Source: Halococcus thailandensis JCM 13552 (GTDB taxonomy: Archaea > Halobacteriota > Halobacteria > Halobacteriales > Halococcaceae). From it: a stretch of 48,572 nt of DNA. Of this stretch, positions 31,442-39,860 are shown one piece after another. Position 1 is the stretch's first letter; the number at the start of each line of letters is the position of its first letter. The position numbers were made by a program, and so were the translations under genes. The notes beneath the pieces are model-generated. The model saw only the letters and a list, made by a program, of their open reading frames with translations, was not told where the DNA came from and did no database searches. The stretch is taken from assembly GCF_000336715.1 (NCBI RefSeq), contig NZ_AOMF01000162.1, forward strand, positions 13,718 to 62,289. Reading direction: 5' to 3'.

Positions 31442-32140
31442 TCAGGCGGCCGCATCGACCTCCTCGACGAGTTCCGGCGAGTCGTTCGAGGGATCGTTGA
31501 CGGCCGTCGAGACCGGGTAGGCCGTCATCTCGTCGGGGTATGGTCGCAGTAGCTCGCCGTCGCCGTCGTCGAGCCAGCGCCGTTCGTCGCCCTCCTGCAG
31601 AACGACCGCCATCCGATGATGCAGCTCGCTGACGACCTCGTTCGGCTCGGTCGTGACGATCGTGAACGTCTCGACGGGATCGGCGTCGCCGGCGGGCCGA
31701 CCATCGCCGAACTCGCCCAGTCCGGTCTGTTTCTGCGGCGGCTGCCAGCGCTCCCAGAGCCCGGCCATCGCGAACGGCTCCCCGCTATCGAGCGTCACCC
31801 GGTAGGGCTGTTTGTCCCCACCAGTCCCCTGCCACTCGTAGAACCCGTCGGCGAGCACGAGACAGCGCCGGTTCTGGTAGGCGTCCCGAAAGCTCCGCTT
31901 TTCGGCGACGGTCTCGGCACGGGCGTTGATCGGCCGGTTCGCGTCCGATCGGTCGTCGGCCCAGTGCGGGATCAGGCCCCATTCGAGCGTATCGATGGTG
32001 TCGGGCGCGTCGTTCGTGATCACCGGCAGCGACTGGCTCGGCGCAGCGTTGTACCGCGGCCGTGGCGAGCCCTCGAAACTCGCGTCGAAACGCTCCTCGA
32101 TGTCCGCTGGCGGGGTGAAGAGGGTGTAACGTCCGCACAT
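31442..32140 (-). CDS. SOS response-associated peptidase (SRAP/HMCES family)
   Basis: 232 residues. Translation starts MCGRYTLF, leaving Cys2 as the new N-terminus that crosslinks to abasic sites in single-stranded DNA. Other active-site elements are present: YNAAPSQ (Asn), NARAETVAEK (Glu) and ELHHRM (His). It protects abasic sites in ssDNA in the nucleus-free cytosol as YedK does in E. coli. The start is confirmed by the catalytic Cys2 and by a TTATTCC box (32163-32168) 26 nt upstream. The C-terminal 20 residues are an acidic extension. Confidence 0.95.
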   Translation of the reverse strand: MCGRYTLFTPPADIEERFDASFEGSPRPRYNAAPSQSLPVITNDAPDTIDTLEWGLIPHWADDRSDANRPINARAETVAEKRSFRDAYQNRRCLVLADGFYEWQGTGGDKQPYRVTLDSGEPFAMAGLWERWQPPQKQTGLGEFGDGRPAGDADPVETFTIVTTEPNEVVSELHHRMAVVLQEGDERRWLDDGDGELLRPYPDEMTAYPVSTAVNDPSNDSPELVEEVDAAA

Positions 32141-32215
32141 GGTTCGACGAGGGCATGGGCGGGAATAACGCCATCGACCCTGCGCGTTGGGCTGACGATC
32201 GATGTGGTCCGTACA

Positions 32216-32221
32216 TATAAA
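32216..32221 (+). promoter_or_regulatory. TATA box of the 129-aa gene
   Basis: TATAAA centred about 31 nt before the ATG at 32250, predicting a leaderless or near-leaderless transcript. A palindrome lies between the box and the start codon. Confidence 0.6.
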
Positions 32222-32224
32222 CGA

Positions 32225-32246
32225 TATCACGTCGTAGCCCGTGATA
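32225..32246. promoter_or_regulatory. Operator-like palindrome before the 129-aa gene
   Basis: TATCACG (32225-32231) and CGTGATA (32240-32246) are a perfect 7-bp inverted repeat around 8 bases. It starts 4 nt after the TATA box and ends 3 nt before the start codon, covering the expected transcription start. This is repressor geometry. Confidence 0.55.
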
Positions 32247-32249
32247 GCC

Positions 32250-32639
32250 ATGCCCGAGGAGCCCTCGTTCGCGATCCCCCGTCGTCCGGAACGGCGCTAC
32301 TCGCGCCACGCGGGACTCGAATACGAGGGCTCGACCGTCTTCTCGCTGTCACCCGCTGCCGACCCCGGCGATCACGAGAACGAAGCGCTCGACGAACTCC
32401 TCCGGGACGTGCTCGACGGCGACCCGTACACCTACGGCGACTGGTTCGACCTGCCGATGGCGCTCTATCTCGTCCACGACACCGAAACCGGCGACGTCTT
32501 CCGGGTGTCGGTCCGCGACGGCCGCATCGAGTTCCACGTGCTGCCGGAAACCGATCCCGACGGCCTGCGTGCGCTCTACCGCCGGCTCGCCGCGCGGAGC
32601 GAACGGGAGTGGATCGTCGAATCGACCACCGACGCCTGA
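32250..32639 (+). CDS. Conserved-looking haloarchaeal protein, unknown function
   Basis: 129 residues from MPEEPSFAIPRRPERRY. Soluble, acidic, with alternating strands and helices (MALYLVHDTETGDVFRVSV); no recognised motif. Codon bias and a well-placed TATA box support it as a real gene. The in-frame GTG at 32241 was rejected because it lies inside the promoter palindrome. It precedes the TIGR00300 gene by 40 bp on the same strand, and the two may be co-transcribed and share control by that palindrome. Confidence 0.75.
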   Translation: MPEEPSFAIPRRPERRYSRHAGLEYEGSTVFSLSPAADPGDHENEALDELLRDVLDGDPYTYGDWFDLPMALYLVHDTETGDVFRVSVRDGRIEFHVLPETDPDGLRALYRRLAARSEREWIVESTTDA

Positions 32640-32679
32640 GAGCCACAACGGACTTATCTACCGACGAAAACGCAACCAT

Positions 32680-33912
32680 ATGACCGTCTCGCGCGAAGTC
32701 GAGCTCTCGGGACATATCATCGACTCGGGGATGATGCAGTCGTGTTTCGGCGTCATCATGGATCTCGGCGGCTCCTTCGAGGTCGACGAGTTCGACATCG
32801 GCCGGAGCGAAGTCGAGGAGTCCTACGCCCGCCTCACCGTCCTGGCCGACACCGAAGACGAGCTCCAGTCGATCGTCCACGAACTCCATCAGAACGGCGC
32901 GACGCCCTCCCATCCCGTCGACGCGACGCTCGAACCCGCACCCGACGATCAGGTCGTGCCGTCGGGTTTCTACTCGACGACGAACCACCACACCGAGATC
33001 CGCCACGACGGTGAGTGGATCCCCGTCGAGCGCATCGAGATGGACTGTGCGGTGGTCGTCGAGAAAGACGAGGATGACGAACCACGCGCCTTCACGAAGG
33101 TTCTCAACGCCATCGAGGAGGGCGAGTTGGTCGTCACTGGTGAGACGGGGATCCGTGTCCGTCCGCCCGAGCGCCCCCGGAACCGCGAGGGCGCGTTCGG
33201 CTTCATGCAGGGCGGTGTCTCCTCCGAGCGCCCCTCGGAATCGACGATCGCGAAGGTCGCCGAGGCGATCGCCGAGACCAAACGCGAGGGCGGCTCGGTG
33301 CTCGCCGTCTGTGGCCCGGCGCTCATCCACTCCGGCGCGCGCGAATCGCTCGCCCGCCTGGTCCGCGAGGGCTACGTCGACATGCTCTCGGCCGGCAACG
33401 GGTTCGCGGTTCACGACCTCGAACGCGATCTCTACGGCACCTCGCTCGGGATGAACACCGAGACGCTCGATCATCCCCGAAAGGGCCACAAACACCACAT
33501 CTACACGATCAGCGAGATCATCCGTGCAGGGTCCATCGAGCAGGCGGTCGACGAGGGACTGGTCGAATCCGGCGTGATGTACGAGTGCGTCGACAACGAT
33601 CGCCCGTTCGTGCTCGCGGGATCGATCCGCGACGACGGTCCGCTGCCCGACACGATCACGGACTCGGTCGACGCGCAGAACGCCATCCGCGAGCAGGCCC
33701 ACGAGGCCGACATGGTGCTCATGCTCTCGACGCTGCTCCACTCGGTCGCGGTCGGCAACTGCCTGCCCTCCTCGACGCGGGTCGTCTGCGTCGACATCAA
33801 TCCCGCGACCGTCACGCAACTGCTCGATCGCGGGAGTGCACAGGCGGTCGGCATGGTCACCGATATCGGTACCTTCGTGCCGATGCTCGTCGAGCAGCTG
33901 CTCGACGAATAG
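32680..33912 (+). CDS. Ornithine cyclodeaminase, TIGR00300 family
   Basis: 410 residues of the LOR/SDH-like TIGR00300 family. The N-terminal half (REVELSGHIIDSGMMQ, then a ferredoxin-like strand order) and C-terminal NAD-binding half (LSAGNGFAVHDLERDLYGTSLG, CVDINPATVTQLLDRGS) are intact. A Methanococcus member of this family is known to convert ornithine to proline and ammonia, which gives proline synthesis to archaea without ProABC. The same reaction is likely here. The start MTVSREVELSG is supported by the family's usual N-terminus. Confidence 0.9.
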   Translation: MTVSREVELSGHIIDSGMMQSCFGVIMDLGGSFEVDEFDIGRSEVEESYARLTVLADTEDELQSIVHELHQNGATPSHPVDATLEPAPDDQVVPSGFYSTTNHHTEIRHDGEWIPVERIEMDCAVVVEKDEDDEPRAFTKVLNAIEEGELVVTGETGIRVRPPERPRNREGAFGFMQGGVSSERPSESTIAKVAEAIAETKREGGSVLAVCGPALIHSGARESLARLVREGYVDMLSAGNGFAVHDLERDLYGTSLGMNTETLDHPRKGHKHHIYTISEIIRAGSIEQAVDEGLVESGVMYECVDNDRPFVLAGSIRDDGPLPDTITDSVDAQNAIREQAHEADMVLMLSTLLHSVAVGNCLPSSTRVVCVDINPATVTQLLDRGSAQAVGMVTDIGTFVPMLVEQLLDE

Positions 33913-33975
33913 TCCTCGCTTGTCGGCGACCGATTCGCCGCCAGATAAAAAGGCGCGAAAGCCGTTCTCGTCGAT

Positions 33976-34419
33976 ATGACATCCGTACGGTCGCGGCTCG
34001 GTCGACCGTCGGGAACGACCTTCGGCCTGGCCGTGCTGGCGGTGATCGTCGGCGCGCTCGCCGCCGGCGGGCTGTTCGTGTGGCTCGGAACTCGGGGACC
34101 AGTACTGTCACCCGAACCGGCGGTCGGGTCGGTTGCACTGGAGGTCGCCGGCGCGAACCGACTTCCCGTCGTCGGCTACTTCGGGGTCGGGATCGAACGG
34201 CTGTATCTCACGCTCGGATCGCTGCTGGTCGCGCTCGTCGGCGTCACCGTCGGTCTGATCGACCGCTGGTGGAGCGTTCCGGCCGCCGTGCTGGTCGGCG
34301 CAGCGGCCGCCGGAACGGTGACGGTTCTCAGCGGCTGTGCCTGTGGGAACGGGTCGACGATGCTGCTCGCCGAACGGGCCATCCGGCGCGTTCTCGACGG
34401 GACCGCTCTGCTCGTGTAA
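33976..34419 (+). CDS. Small membrane protein, unknown function
   Basis: 147 residues with three to four hydrophobic segments (about residues 16-37, 78-95, 100-122). An extracytoplasmic-looking loop lies between the first two. CACGNGS near residue 115 carries the only two cysteines. I do not recognise a family. GATAAAAA (33944-33951) is a well-placed TATA box. It converges on the copper-storage-like gene, 19 bp apart. Confidence 0.65.
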   Translation: MTSVRSRLGRPSGTTFGLAVLAVIVGALAAGGLFVWLGTRGPVLSPEPAVGSVALEVAGANRLPVVGYFGVGIERLYLTLGSLLVALVGVTVGLIDRWWSVPAAVLVGAAAAGTVTVLSGCACGNGSTMLLAERAIRRVLDGTALLV

Positions 34420-34438
34420 TGAAAAACCGTGATCTGGT

Positions 34439-34777
34439 TCAGGCCATGGCCCGACAGCTCTCGGCACATTGGGGCAGGATTTCGGCACAGGCCTGACAGT
34501 GATCGTGATCGTGCTGTTCACACTCCTCGGCACACGCCTCGCAGGCGTCGGCGCACGCCTGAGCGACCTGTGAGTTGAACGCCGAATCGCGGACGCACAG
34601 TCGCGCACAGAGCGACGCGAGATCCGCGACGTCCCGGCAGAGTCGGATACACTCGGCCATCTCCTCGCCGTGGCCCGCACACTCGTCGGCACACCACTCA
34701 CAGACCTCGGCGGCCTCGGTACAGTTGTCGACGCACGCTTCCATCTCGTCGCTCAGACCGATCTGTTGCACTGCCAT
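34439..34777 (-). CDS. Four-helix bundle copper-storage-like protein (Csp/DUF326)
   Basis: 112 residues with 16 cysteines in helical CxxxC spacing (CVDNC, CEWCADEC, CIRLC, CARLC, CADACEACAEEC). This is the pattern of cytosolic Csp proteins, whose Cys-lined four-helix bundle stores many Cu(I) ions. No signal peptide is seen, so it is cytosolic. The start MAVQQIGLSDEM was chosen because a GCAAAAAACG box sits 28 nt upstream (34801-34810); the longer open frame is non-coding in character. No copper ATPase is adjacent. Confidence 0.88.
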   Translation of the reverse strand: MAVQQIGLSDEMEACVDNCTEAAEVCEWCADECAGHGEEMAECIRLCRDVADLASLCARLCVRDSAFNSQVAQACADACEACAEECEQHDHDHCQACAEILPQCAESCRAMA

Positions 34778-35203
34778 TGCGCTCTCACCGAGGAACCGCT
34801 CGTTTTTTGCCGTTCCGGGCAACGTTCTTCGGCTCGGTACCCATCGTCGTTTGCCGATCCAAAGCGAAAATGCTGAGAAAATTCTGAAACGAAAGCGACC
34901 GCTCGATCGGACGGGTGGCCGATCGAGCGATCGAGTCCGGCGTGTCCTCTCATCATCTATCGAACTCATCGATGTCAGCAATCGGCGATCGGTCCGTATC
35001 TCATTCTCGTCGAGCACGTTCGGAGATATCCCGGAGGTTCTGTCGGGTAGGTGCCTTCTAATCCGGCAGGTAGTCCATCCGACGTGCGCTTCGCTCCATC
35101 CTGGAAAATCGGTGGAGAGAGTGCCCCGTAGAGGATGTGTGACGCTGCGACGAAATATGGGCGTACCAGAGCGATTATGCACCGGTGCGGGTTACGGAGT
35201 GGC
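34778..35203. other. Gene-poor divergent region
   Basis: 426 bp between the copper-storage-like gene and the small zinc-ribbon gene. Apart from the two promoters (34801-34810 reverse; GATTATG at 35172-35178 forward) and a GATCGAGCGATC-rich stretch near 34910-34935, I see no gene, RNA or repeat. Open frames here have no haloarchaeal codon pattern. Confidence 0.5.
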
Positions 35204-35353
35204 ATGAGTCAAACACCGACGACGAGCGACGTGACCTGTCCCGAATGTGGCTCCAACAACGTCCAGATAGCGGACTCCACCGCCGACGCCGACGAGTCAC
35301 ACTACGAGTGTCTCGACTGCGAGCACGAGTTCGAGACGTCCAAATCCGAGTAG
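35204..35353 (+). CDS. Small zinc-ribbon protein (49 aa)
   Basis: MSQTPTTSDVTCPECGSNN continues to 49 residues with two CxxC knuckles (CPECG, CLDCE), enough for one zinc ribbon. The rest is acidic. Such tiny zinc proteins are abundant in haloarchaea and some control biofilm or stress traits, but this one has no assigned role. GATTATG (35172-35178) is centred 29 nt before the ATG. Confidence 0.8.
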   Translation: MSQTPTTSDVTCPECGSNNVQIADSTADADESHYECLDCEHEFETSKSE

Positions 35354-35411
35354 CCCCTCACACGGGGAGTACGGGTCGGTTGTCCCGAAAAGACGTGCGA
35401 TAGCCGTGCTC

Positions 35412-35516
35412 TCAGCCCCGGTTGGTTCGCCTGACTTCGTGGATTTCGGCGTGGTCGAGTGCGTCGAAAAGCTTCTCGCCCGTCCAATCGCACTCGGTGC
35501 ACTCGTAGCGCGACAT
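35412..35516 (-). CDS. Very small C2H2-like zinc-finger protein (34 aa)
   Basis: The reverse strand reads MSRYECTECDWTGEKLFDAL, then DHAEIHEVRRTNRG and stop. Cys6, Cys9, His22 and His26 match a C2H2 finger (C-x2-C-x12-H-x3-H). Acidic composition and GC-rich third positions match neighbours. It could bind DNA, RNA or protein. It is easily missed by gene callers because of its length. It converges on the 49-aa zinc-ribbon gene, 58 bp apart. Confidence 0.72.
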   Translation of the reverse strand: MSRYECTECDWTGEKLFDALDHAEIHEVRRTNRG

Positions 35517-35654
35517 GGCGAGCTAGTAGGAAGGGGGCCATCGTCTTAGTCGGGTCGGCCGCTCGATATCGATGCTCTCTGACTACGCGGACGAGCGCGA
35601 TCTCGTTCACCCTACAACCGAACCGCCTAACCTGATGGTCGCCCTTCTCGTGGC

Positions 35655-35927
35655 ATGGCCGACGAAAGCGACACCGTCCGCGTCTGGCTCGTCGAGCGCG
35701 GATACAACAACCGCGATCTCATCATCCTCAAGTACGCGACGCCCGATGGCGAGCGGCTCTTCCGCCGGGAACTCGCCGCCCAGGCCATCGGCGTCGACAC
35801 CGTGACCGCCGCGAAAGACGTCTCGACGGACGATCTCGAACGCATCGACGACTCCGATCTGCGGGAGCGCTACGCGAACGAAGTCGAGCGCATGGCCGAC
35901 GAACACGAGCCCGACGACACGATCTGA
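35655..35927 (+). CDS. Small haloarchaeal protein, unknown function
   Basis: 90 acidic residues: a beta-hairpin start (DTVRVWLVERGYNNRDLIILKYATPDG) then helices. The pattern fits a soluble protein; I recall nearly identical-looking haloarchaeal proteins without assigned role. No cysteines or motifs. It converges on the rhodanese/MBL gene with 9 bp between stops. Confidence 0.75.
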   Translation: MADESDTVRVWLVERGYNNRDLIILKYATPDGERLFRRELAAQAIGVDTVTAAKDVSTDDLERIDDSDLRERYANEVERMADEHEPDDTI

Positions 35928-35936
35928 TCGAACTAT

Positions 35937-37085
35937 TCAGGCCGCGCAGTTGTTCGCACCCGTCTCGAGCGTCGTCGCCTCGGTGGCGTTTCTCGTGTTC
36001 TCGACGCCACGATTGATCGCGATGATCGTCTCGTAGTTGTCCGGCTTCGCGGGGACATTGTCGACCATCCGCTCGACGAAGGTCTCCTCGTCGAGATCCA
36101 CGAGATCGAGCCGGTCGCGCACGTCGCCGAGCGTGGTACCCACGAGCTCGCCCGGAGAAGCGTTTGCGTAGGTGCCGTCGTCGTGCACCGTGACGTGTCC
36201 CGGCAAAACGGTGAGCTCGTCGGGGAGTTCGAGCAGCGTGTCGTGGAGGGTGTCGTACTGCATGCGCGCACCCGTCTCGGCCCCTTCGTCGCCGAATTCG
36301 AGCTCCGTGCGACCGACCGAATCCAGGAAGAGGCTGTCGCCGGTCAGAACGACGTCGTCGACGCGGTAGGCGACCATCTCGGTCGTGTGGCCGGGTGCGG
36401 CGAGCGTCTCGATCTCGCCGTCGCCGATCGAGAGGGTCTCGCCGTCGGCGAGCGGTTCGAAATCGACGGCGAGATCGCGCTCGGTCGCCTTCTCCCCGAG
36501 GTAGTACGGAACGCCGAGCCGATTTGCAAGATCGCGACCGCCAGAGATGTGATCAGCGTGGACGTGCGTGTCGAGCACGCCCGTGATCTCCAGGCCGTGC
36601 TCGGCGGCCGTCGTGATGTACTGGTCGGTATGACGGGTCGGATCGACGACGATGGCTTCGCCGGCGCGCTCCGAGCCGACGAGGTAGGAGAGACAGCCCT
36701 TCGCGCGGCGCTGAAACTGTTCGACGAGGAGGTTCTCGGATGCGGTCTCGACAGTGGCGGTCTCGTAGAGTTCGTTCCAGGCGCGCATCCCACCGGTGAC
36801 GACCGAGACGTCGCTGAACCCGTCGGCGTCGAGTTCCGAGGCGAGCCGTGTCGACGTCGCGCCCTTCCCACAGATGGTGAGTATCTCATCGCCGTTTGCC
36901 AGTTCCGTGATCCGGTCGCGCTGTTCGTCGTCCAACTCTTCGGCCGGCCCGAACGGGACGTTCTCCGCACCCGTCACGCGCCACGAGTCGTAGCTCTCGG
37001 CCGGGCGCGTGTCGACGAGGACGTAGTTCTCGACACCGCTATCGAGGCGCGCCGCGAGATCACGCGCGGTGATCGTTCCGAACAT
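35937..37085 (-). CDS. Rhodanese / metallo-beta-lactamase fusion, persulfide dioxygenase-like
   Basis: 382 residues. Residues 1-115 are a rhodanese domain with active-site Cys in TICGKGATS. Residues 125 to about 340 are a beta-lactamase fold with THVHADHISGG, APGHTTEM, TGDSLFLDSVG and LPGHV, the ETHE1/CstB mononuclear-iron type. Such enzymes oxidise persulfides to sulfite and transfer sulfane sulfur. The order here, rhodanese first, is the reverse of CstB-type MBL-rhodanese fusions. The start MFGTITARDLA is the first with family character. It lies 102 bp downstream of a flavin disulfide reductase on the same strand, suggesting a sulfane-sulfur module. Confidence 0.88.
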   Translation of the reverse strand: MFGTITARDLAARLDSGVENYVLVDTRPAESYDSWRVTGAENVPFGPAEELDDEQRDRITELANGDEILTICGKGATSTRLASELDADGFSDVSVVTGGMRAWNELYETATVETASENLLVEQFQRRAKGCLSYLVGSERAGEAIVVDPTRHTDQYITTAAEHGLEITGVLDTHVHADHISGGRDLANRLGVPYYLGEKATERDLAVDFEPLADGETLSIGDGEIETLAAPGHTTEMVAYRVDDVVLTGDSLFLDSVGRTELEFGDEGAETGARMQYDTLHDTLLELPDELTVLPGHVTVHDDGTYANASPGELVGTTLGDVRDRLDLVDLDEETFVERMVDNVPAKPDNYETIIAINRGVENTRNATEATTLETGANNCAA

Positions 37086-37187
37086 CGTTGCCCGCACGTA
37101 CGGTATTGTGGAGAATAAGCATTTCCGATCCCCGATCGACGCGCGGGATGCTCGCACGCGTGGGCTCGACGCGAGCGAACGGAATGC

Positions 37188-38597
37188 TCACTCCTCGATA
37201 GCCGAGCGCGCCTCCCGAACGAGCCCGTCGATCAGTTCGGGCGTCGTCGGGTGATAGGCACGATCGGGCACGTCGCGGACGTCCATCCCGGTCTCGACGA
37301 CGACCTGCATCGTCTTCGCCATTACGTCCGCGTCGTGGTGGAACCCCTGATAGCCGAGCACGGTGCCGTCGTCGCTGTCGACGACGAGCGTCGCGAGCCC
37401 CTCGGGGACGGCCTTCGTCTTGAACACGCCGTCGTCGCGTGCTTCACGCGTGACCGCGACGTACTCGTGATCGGTCTCCTGGATTGAGGACTCGGAGTGA
37501 CCGACGCGGACGAACGGGTAGACGCCGAGGGCCGCAAAGATGACGTGGTGATGGATCGGGTCGTAGACCGCGAGCTCCTCGCTATCCCGGTGGGCGAGGA
37601 CGTTCTCGGCGGCCGTGATCCCCTGTTCCTTGGCGATGTGGAGGATCGGCTCGCGGCCGTTCGCGTCGCCGACGACGAACACACGCTCGTCGTCGCGGGC
37701 CTGCATCGTGGCTTCGACCCACTCGGAATCGGGATCGGGATCGAGCGCCGATCGATTGAGTTCCAACCCATCCAGGGCGGGCCGCCGACCGGTGAAGAGG
37801 AACAGCTGATCGGCCTCGACGACACCCTCATCCCCGTCGTGTTCGGTGTGGAGACGGACGCCGCCGTCCTCGGTTTCCTCGACGCTCGTGGCCTGCGTCT
37901 CGGTGCGGAGGTCGATGGGGAACTCGTCGCGATAGAGCGCCGTCAGCGCGTCGTCGAGCGCCGGATCGCCCTCGTCGAGCACTCGCTCGCTGCGTTCGAG
38001 CACGGTGAGCTCCATCCCGCCGACTTCGGTGAGATACGGAACCAGCTCCATCCCGATGTAGCCGAATCCGAGGACGACCCCCGATTCGGGGAACTCGGTC
38101 GCGTCGAGCACGTCGTCGCTCGTGAGATAATCGACGTCCTCGATGCCGTCGATCGGTGGGACGTTCTGCGTCGAGCCGGTGGCGACGACGACGTAGTCCG
38201 CGTCGAGCGTCCGCTCGCCGACGGCGATCGTGTGGTCGTCGACGAACGTCGCCGTTCGGTGAACGAACTCGACGTTCTCGCGCTCGGTCAGTTCGTGGAG
38301 CGACTCGCGCCGGTGTTCGGCGAACCCCTGGACGTGGCGGTCCTTCGTGGCGACGACGTCGTCGAGATCGACGGTCGGCGCGCCTGCAAGGCGGTCGTCG
38401 TGGCGTGCCTGAAAGCGGTGTGCGCCGGCCGAGAGCAGCTCCTTCGAGGGCATGCAGCCGCGGAGAAGGCAGAGCCCGCCGCCGGGCTGACCGTCGTCGA
38501 CGAGCGTCAGTTCGACGTCCGGTTCGTCGACGAGACGCTCGGCGGCGGCGATGCCCGCGCTTCCGTACGCGCCGATGATGACGATGTGGTCTGTCAT
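37188..38597 (-). CDS. FAD-dependent pyridine nucleotide-disulfide oxidoreductase
   Basis: 469 residues with full dihydrolipoamide dehydrogenase architecture. The redox pair is Cys-x4-Cys in GLCLLRGCMPSK; VVATGST and the FAD motif VFVVGDANG are present, and the dimerisation domain ends with YHPTTPELID supplying the catalytic His and Glu. The first dinucleotide loop is GAYGSAG rather than GxGxxG, an unusual one-residue insertion. No 2-oxoacid dehydrogenase genes are adjacent, so it is probably a thiol, CoA-disulfide or mercuric-like reductase. Proximity to the persulfide dioxygenase-like gene hints at sulfur or redox work. Confidence 0.88.
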   Translation of the reverse strand: MTDHIVIIGAYGSAGIAAAERLVDEPDVELTLVDDGQPGGGLCLLRGCMPSKELLSAGAHRFQARHDDRLAGAPTVDLDDVVATKDRHVQGFAEHRRESLHELTERENVEFVHRTATFVDDHTIAVGERTLDADYVVVATGSTQNVPPIDGIEDVDYLTSDDVLDATEFPESGVVLGFGYIGMELVPYLTEVGGMELTVLERSERVLDEGDPALDDALTALYRDEFPIDLRTETQATSVEETEDGGVRLHTEHDGDEGVVEADQLFLFTGRRPALDGLELNRSALDPDPDSEWVEATMQARDDERVFVVGDANGREPILHIAKEQGITAAENVLAHRDSEELAVYDPIHHHVIFAALGVYPFVRVGHSESSIQETDHEYVAVTREARDDGVFKTKAVPEGLATLVVDSDDGTVLGYQGFHHDADVMAKTMQVVVETGMDVRDVPDRAYHPTTPELIDGLVREARSAIEE

Positions 38598-38915
38598 GGA
38601 TGGATGGACGAGCGCGTTGCCGGGACGCCCGTGCCTGTTCGATCCATGGCAGTCACGACCAAAAGCGATAGCGGTGTCACGCCGATCACGGGTTCGGCAT
38701 GAATGGCATTCGACTGACCGTCGCCTCGGCCACCCACAGTACCGATCGATCATCGAGAATCGGCGGATCGGATATCCGTATGACGACCCGGAAAGCGGCG
38801 GGATATCGGCGAAATGGCCGGTTGGGATAAAATAGTTAGTTCTATTATAATTCGTTCTTAAACTTCACAGCGTACAAACACATAAGTCGCTCTCGCCCCA
38901 ACGGAACACACTGAC
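38598..38915. other. Divergent intergenic region upstream of crtB
   Basis: 318 bp. The right part (38828-38872) is sharply A+T-rich, reading TAAAATAGTTAGTTC and on. CATAAGT at 38881-38887 is a probable crtB TATA box, centred about 32 nt before the ATG. The A+T-rich stretch just upstream may hold an activator site. Nothing gene-like is seen in the GC-rich left part. Confidence 0.5.
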
Positions 38916-39860
38916 ATGGTCGACGATACGCAGCTCGCCGAGAGCAAGGCTATCCATCGGCGAACGGGGACCACCTTTTATGTCGCGACACGATTGCTCC
39001 CGGAGCGCGTTCGCCACGCGACGTACGTTCTCTACGCGTTCTTCCGCGTCGCCGACGAGATCGTCGACGACCCGAACGGCCCACCGCCGGCCGAGCAGCG
39101 CGCACAGCTCGCCGACCTCCGCGAGGGTGCGCTCGGCGGCCCGACCGACGATTCGGTCGTGGCGGCGTTCAGCGATCTCCGCGAACAGTACGGAATTCCC
39201 GACACCGCCGTCGAGGAGTTCGTCGACGCGATGGTCACCGACATCGACACGGACAGCTACGAGACTCACGACGAGCTCGACGAATACATGGGCGGGTCGG
39301 CGGCCGCCGTCGGCGAGATGATGACCGTCGTCATGCAGCCCGAAAATCCCGAAATCGCCCGGCCACACGCTCGCGCGCTCGGCGAGGCGTTCCAGCTCAC
39401 CAACTTCCTGCGCGACGTGCGCGAGGACGTCGTCGAGCGCGATCGGATCTACCTCCCCCAGGAAGTCCTGGACGAGCACGACGTCACCGAGCGACAGATA
39501 GAGCGCTTCGAGATGGACGACGATTTCGCCGTGCTGATGCGATCCGAACTCGAACGGACGGAGAAACGGTATCGTGAGGGCGTCGCCGGCATCAAATACC
39601 TCCCCGAGGACTGCCAGCTCCCCGTCCTGCTCGCGGCCGTGCTCTACGCCGATCACCACCGACTCATCAGGGATCGCGGCCACGACACCCTCTCGACGAC
39701 ACCCGAGCTCCCCTCGACGCGAAAACTCTCGCTGCTCGTGCGCACCCGCTGGCACTGGCTCTGGAACAAGGATCCCGAAGCGGTCTTCGCGGCGGTGAGC
39801 ACGATCTCCGACAGTCCGCAGTACGTCCACGAGCCGGAGGGCGTGACGCCGACGCGCTAG
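38916..39860 (+). CDS. crtB: Phytoene synthase
   Basis: 314 residues. Condenses two geranylgeranyl diphosphates to phytoene, the first committed step to carotenoids. The two Asp-rich motifs are DEIVD (47-51) and DVRED (167-171), and the family loop VERDRIYLPQEVL follows. Full length, with no signal or membrane helices. Its last four bases overlap the stop of cruF on the opposite strand. The cluster supplies the later steps to bacterioruberin; phytoene desaturation to lycopene would need a CrtI encoded elsewhere. Confidence 0.95.
   Translation: MVDDTQLAESKAIHRRTGTTFYVATRLLPERVRHATYVLYAFFRVADEIVDDPNGPPPAEQRAQLADLREGALGGPTDDSVVAAFSDLREQYGIPDTAVEEFVDAMVTDIDTDSYETHDELDEYMGGSAAAVGEMMTVVMQPENPEIARPHARALGEAFQLTNFLRDVREDVVERDRIYLPQEVLDEHDVTERQIERFEMDDDFAVLMRSELERTEKRYREGVAGIKYLPEDCQLPVLLAAVLYADHHRLIRDRGHDTLSTTPELPSTRKLSLLVRTRWHWLWNKDPEAVFAAVSTISDSPQYVHEPEGVTPTR

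Noticed and set aside
34975..35205. 76-codon reverse frame in the 34778-35203 gap
   Set aside because: Its residue composition (Cys, Pro, Ile, Leu and Arg mix, few acidic residues) is not haloarchaeal, and it overlaps the promoter of the zinc-ribbon gene.
38828..38850. Bat-type upstream activating sequence before crtB
   Set aside because: The ATAGTTAG segment resembles part of the published Halobacterium motif, but the ACC half is missing and spacing to the TATA box is uncertain.
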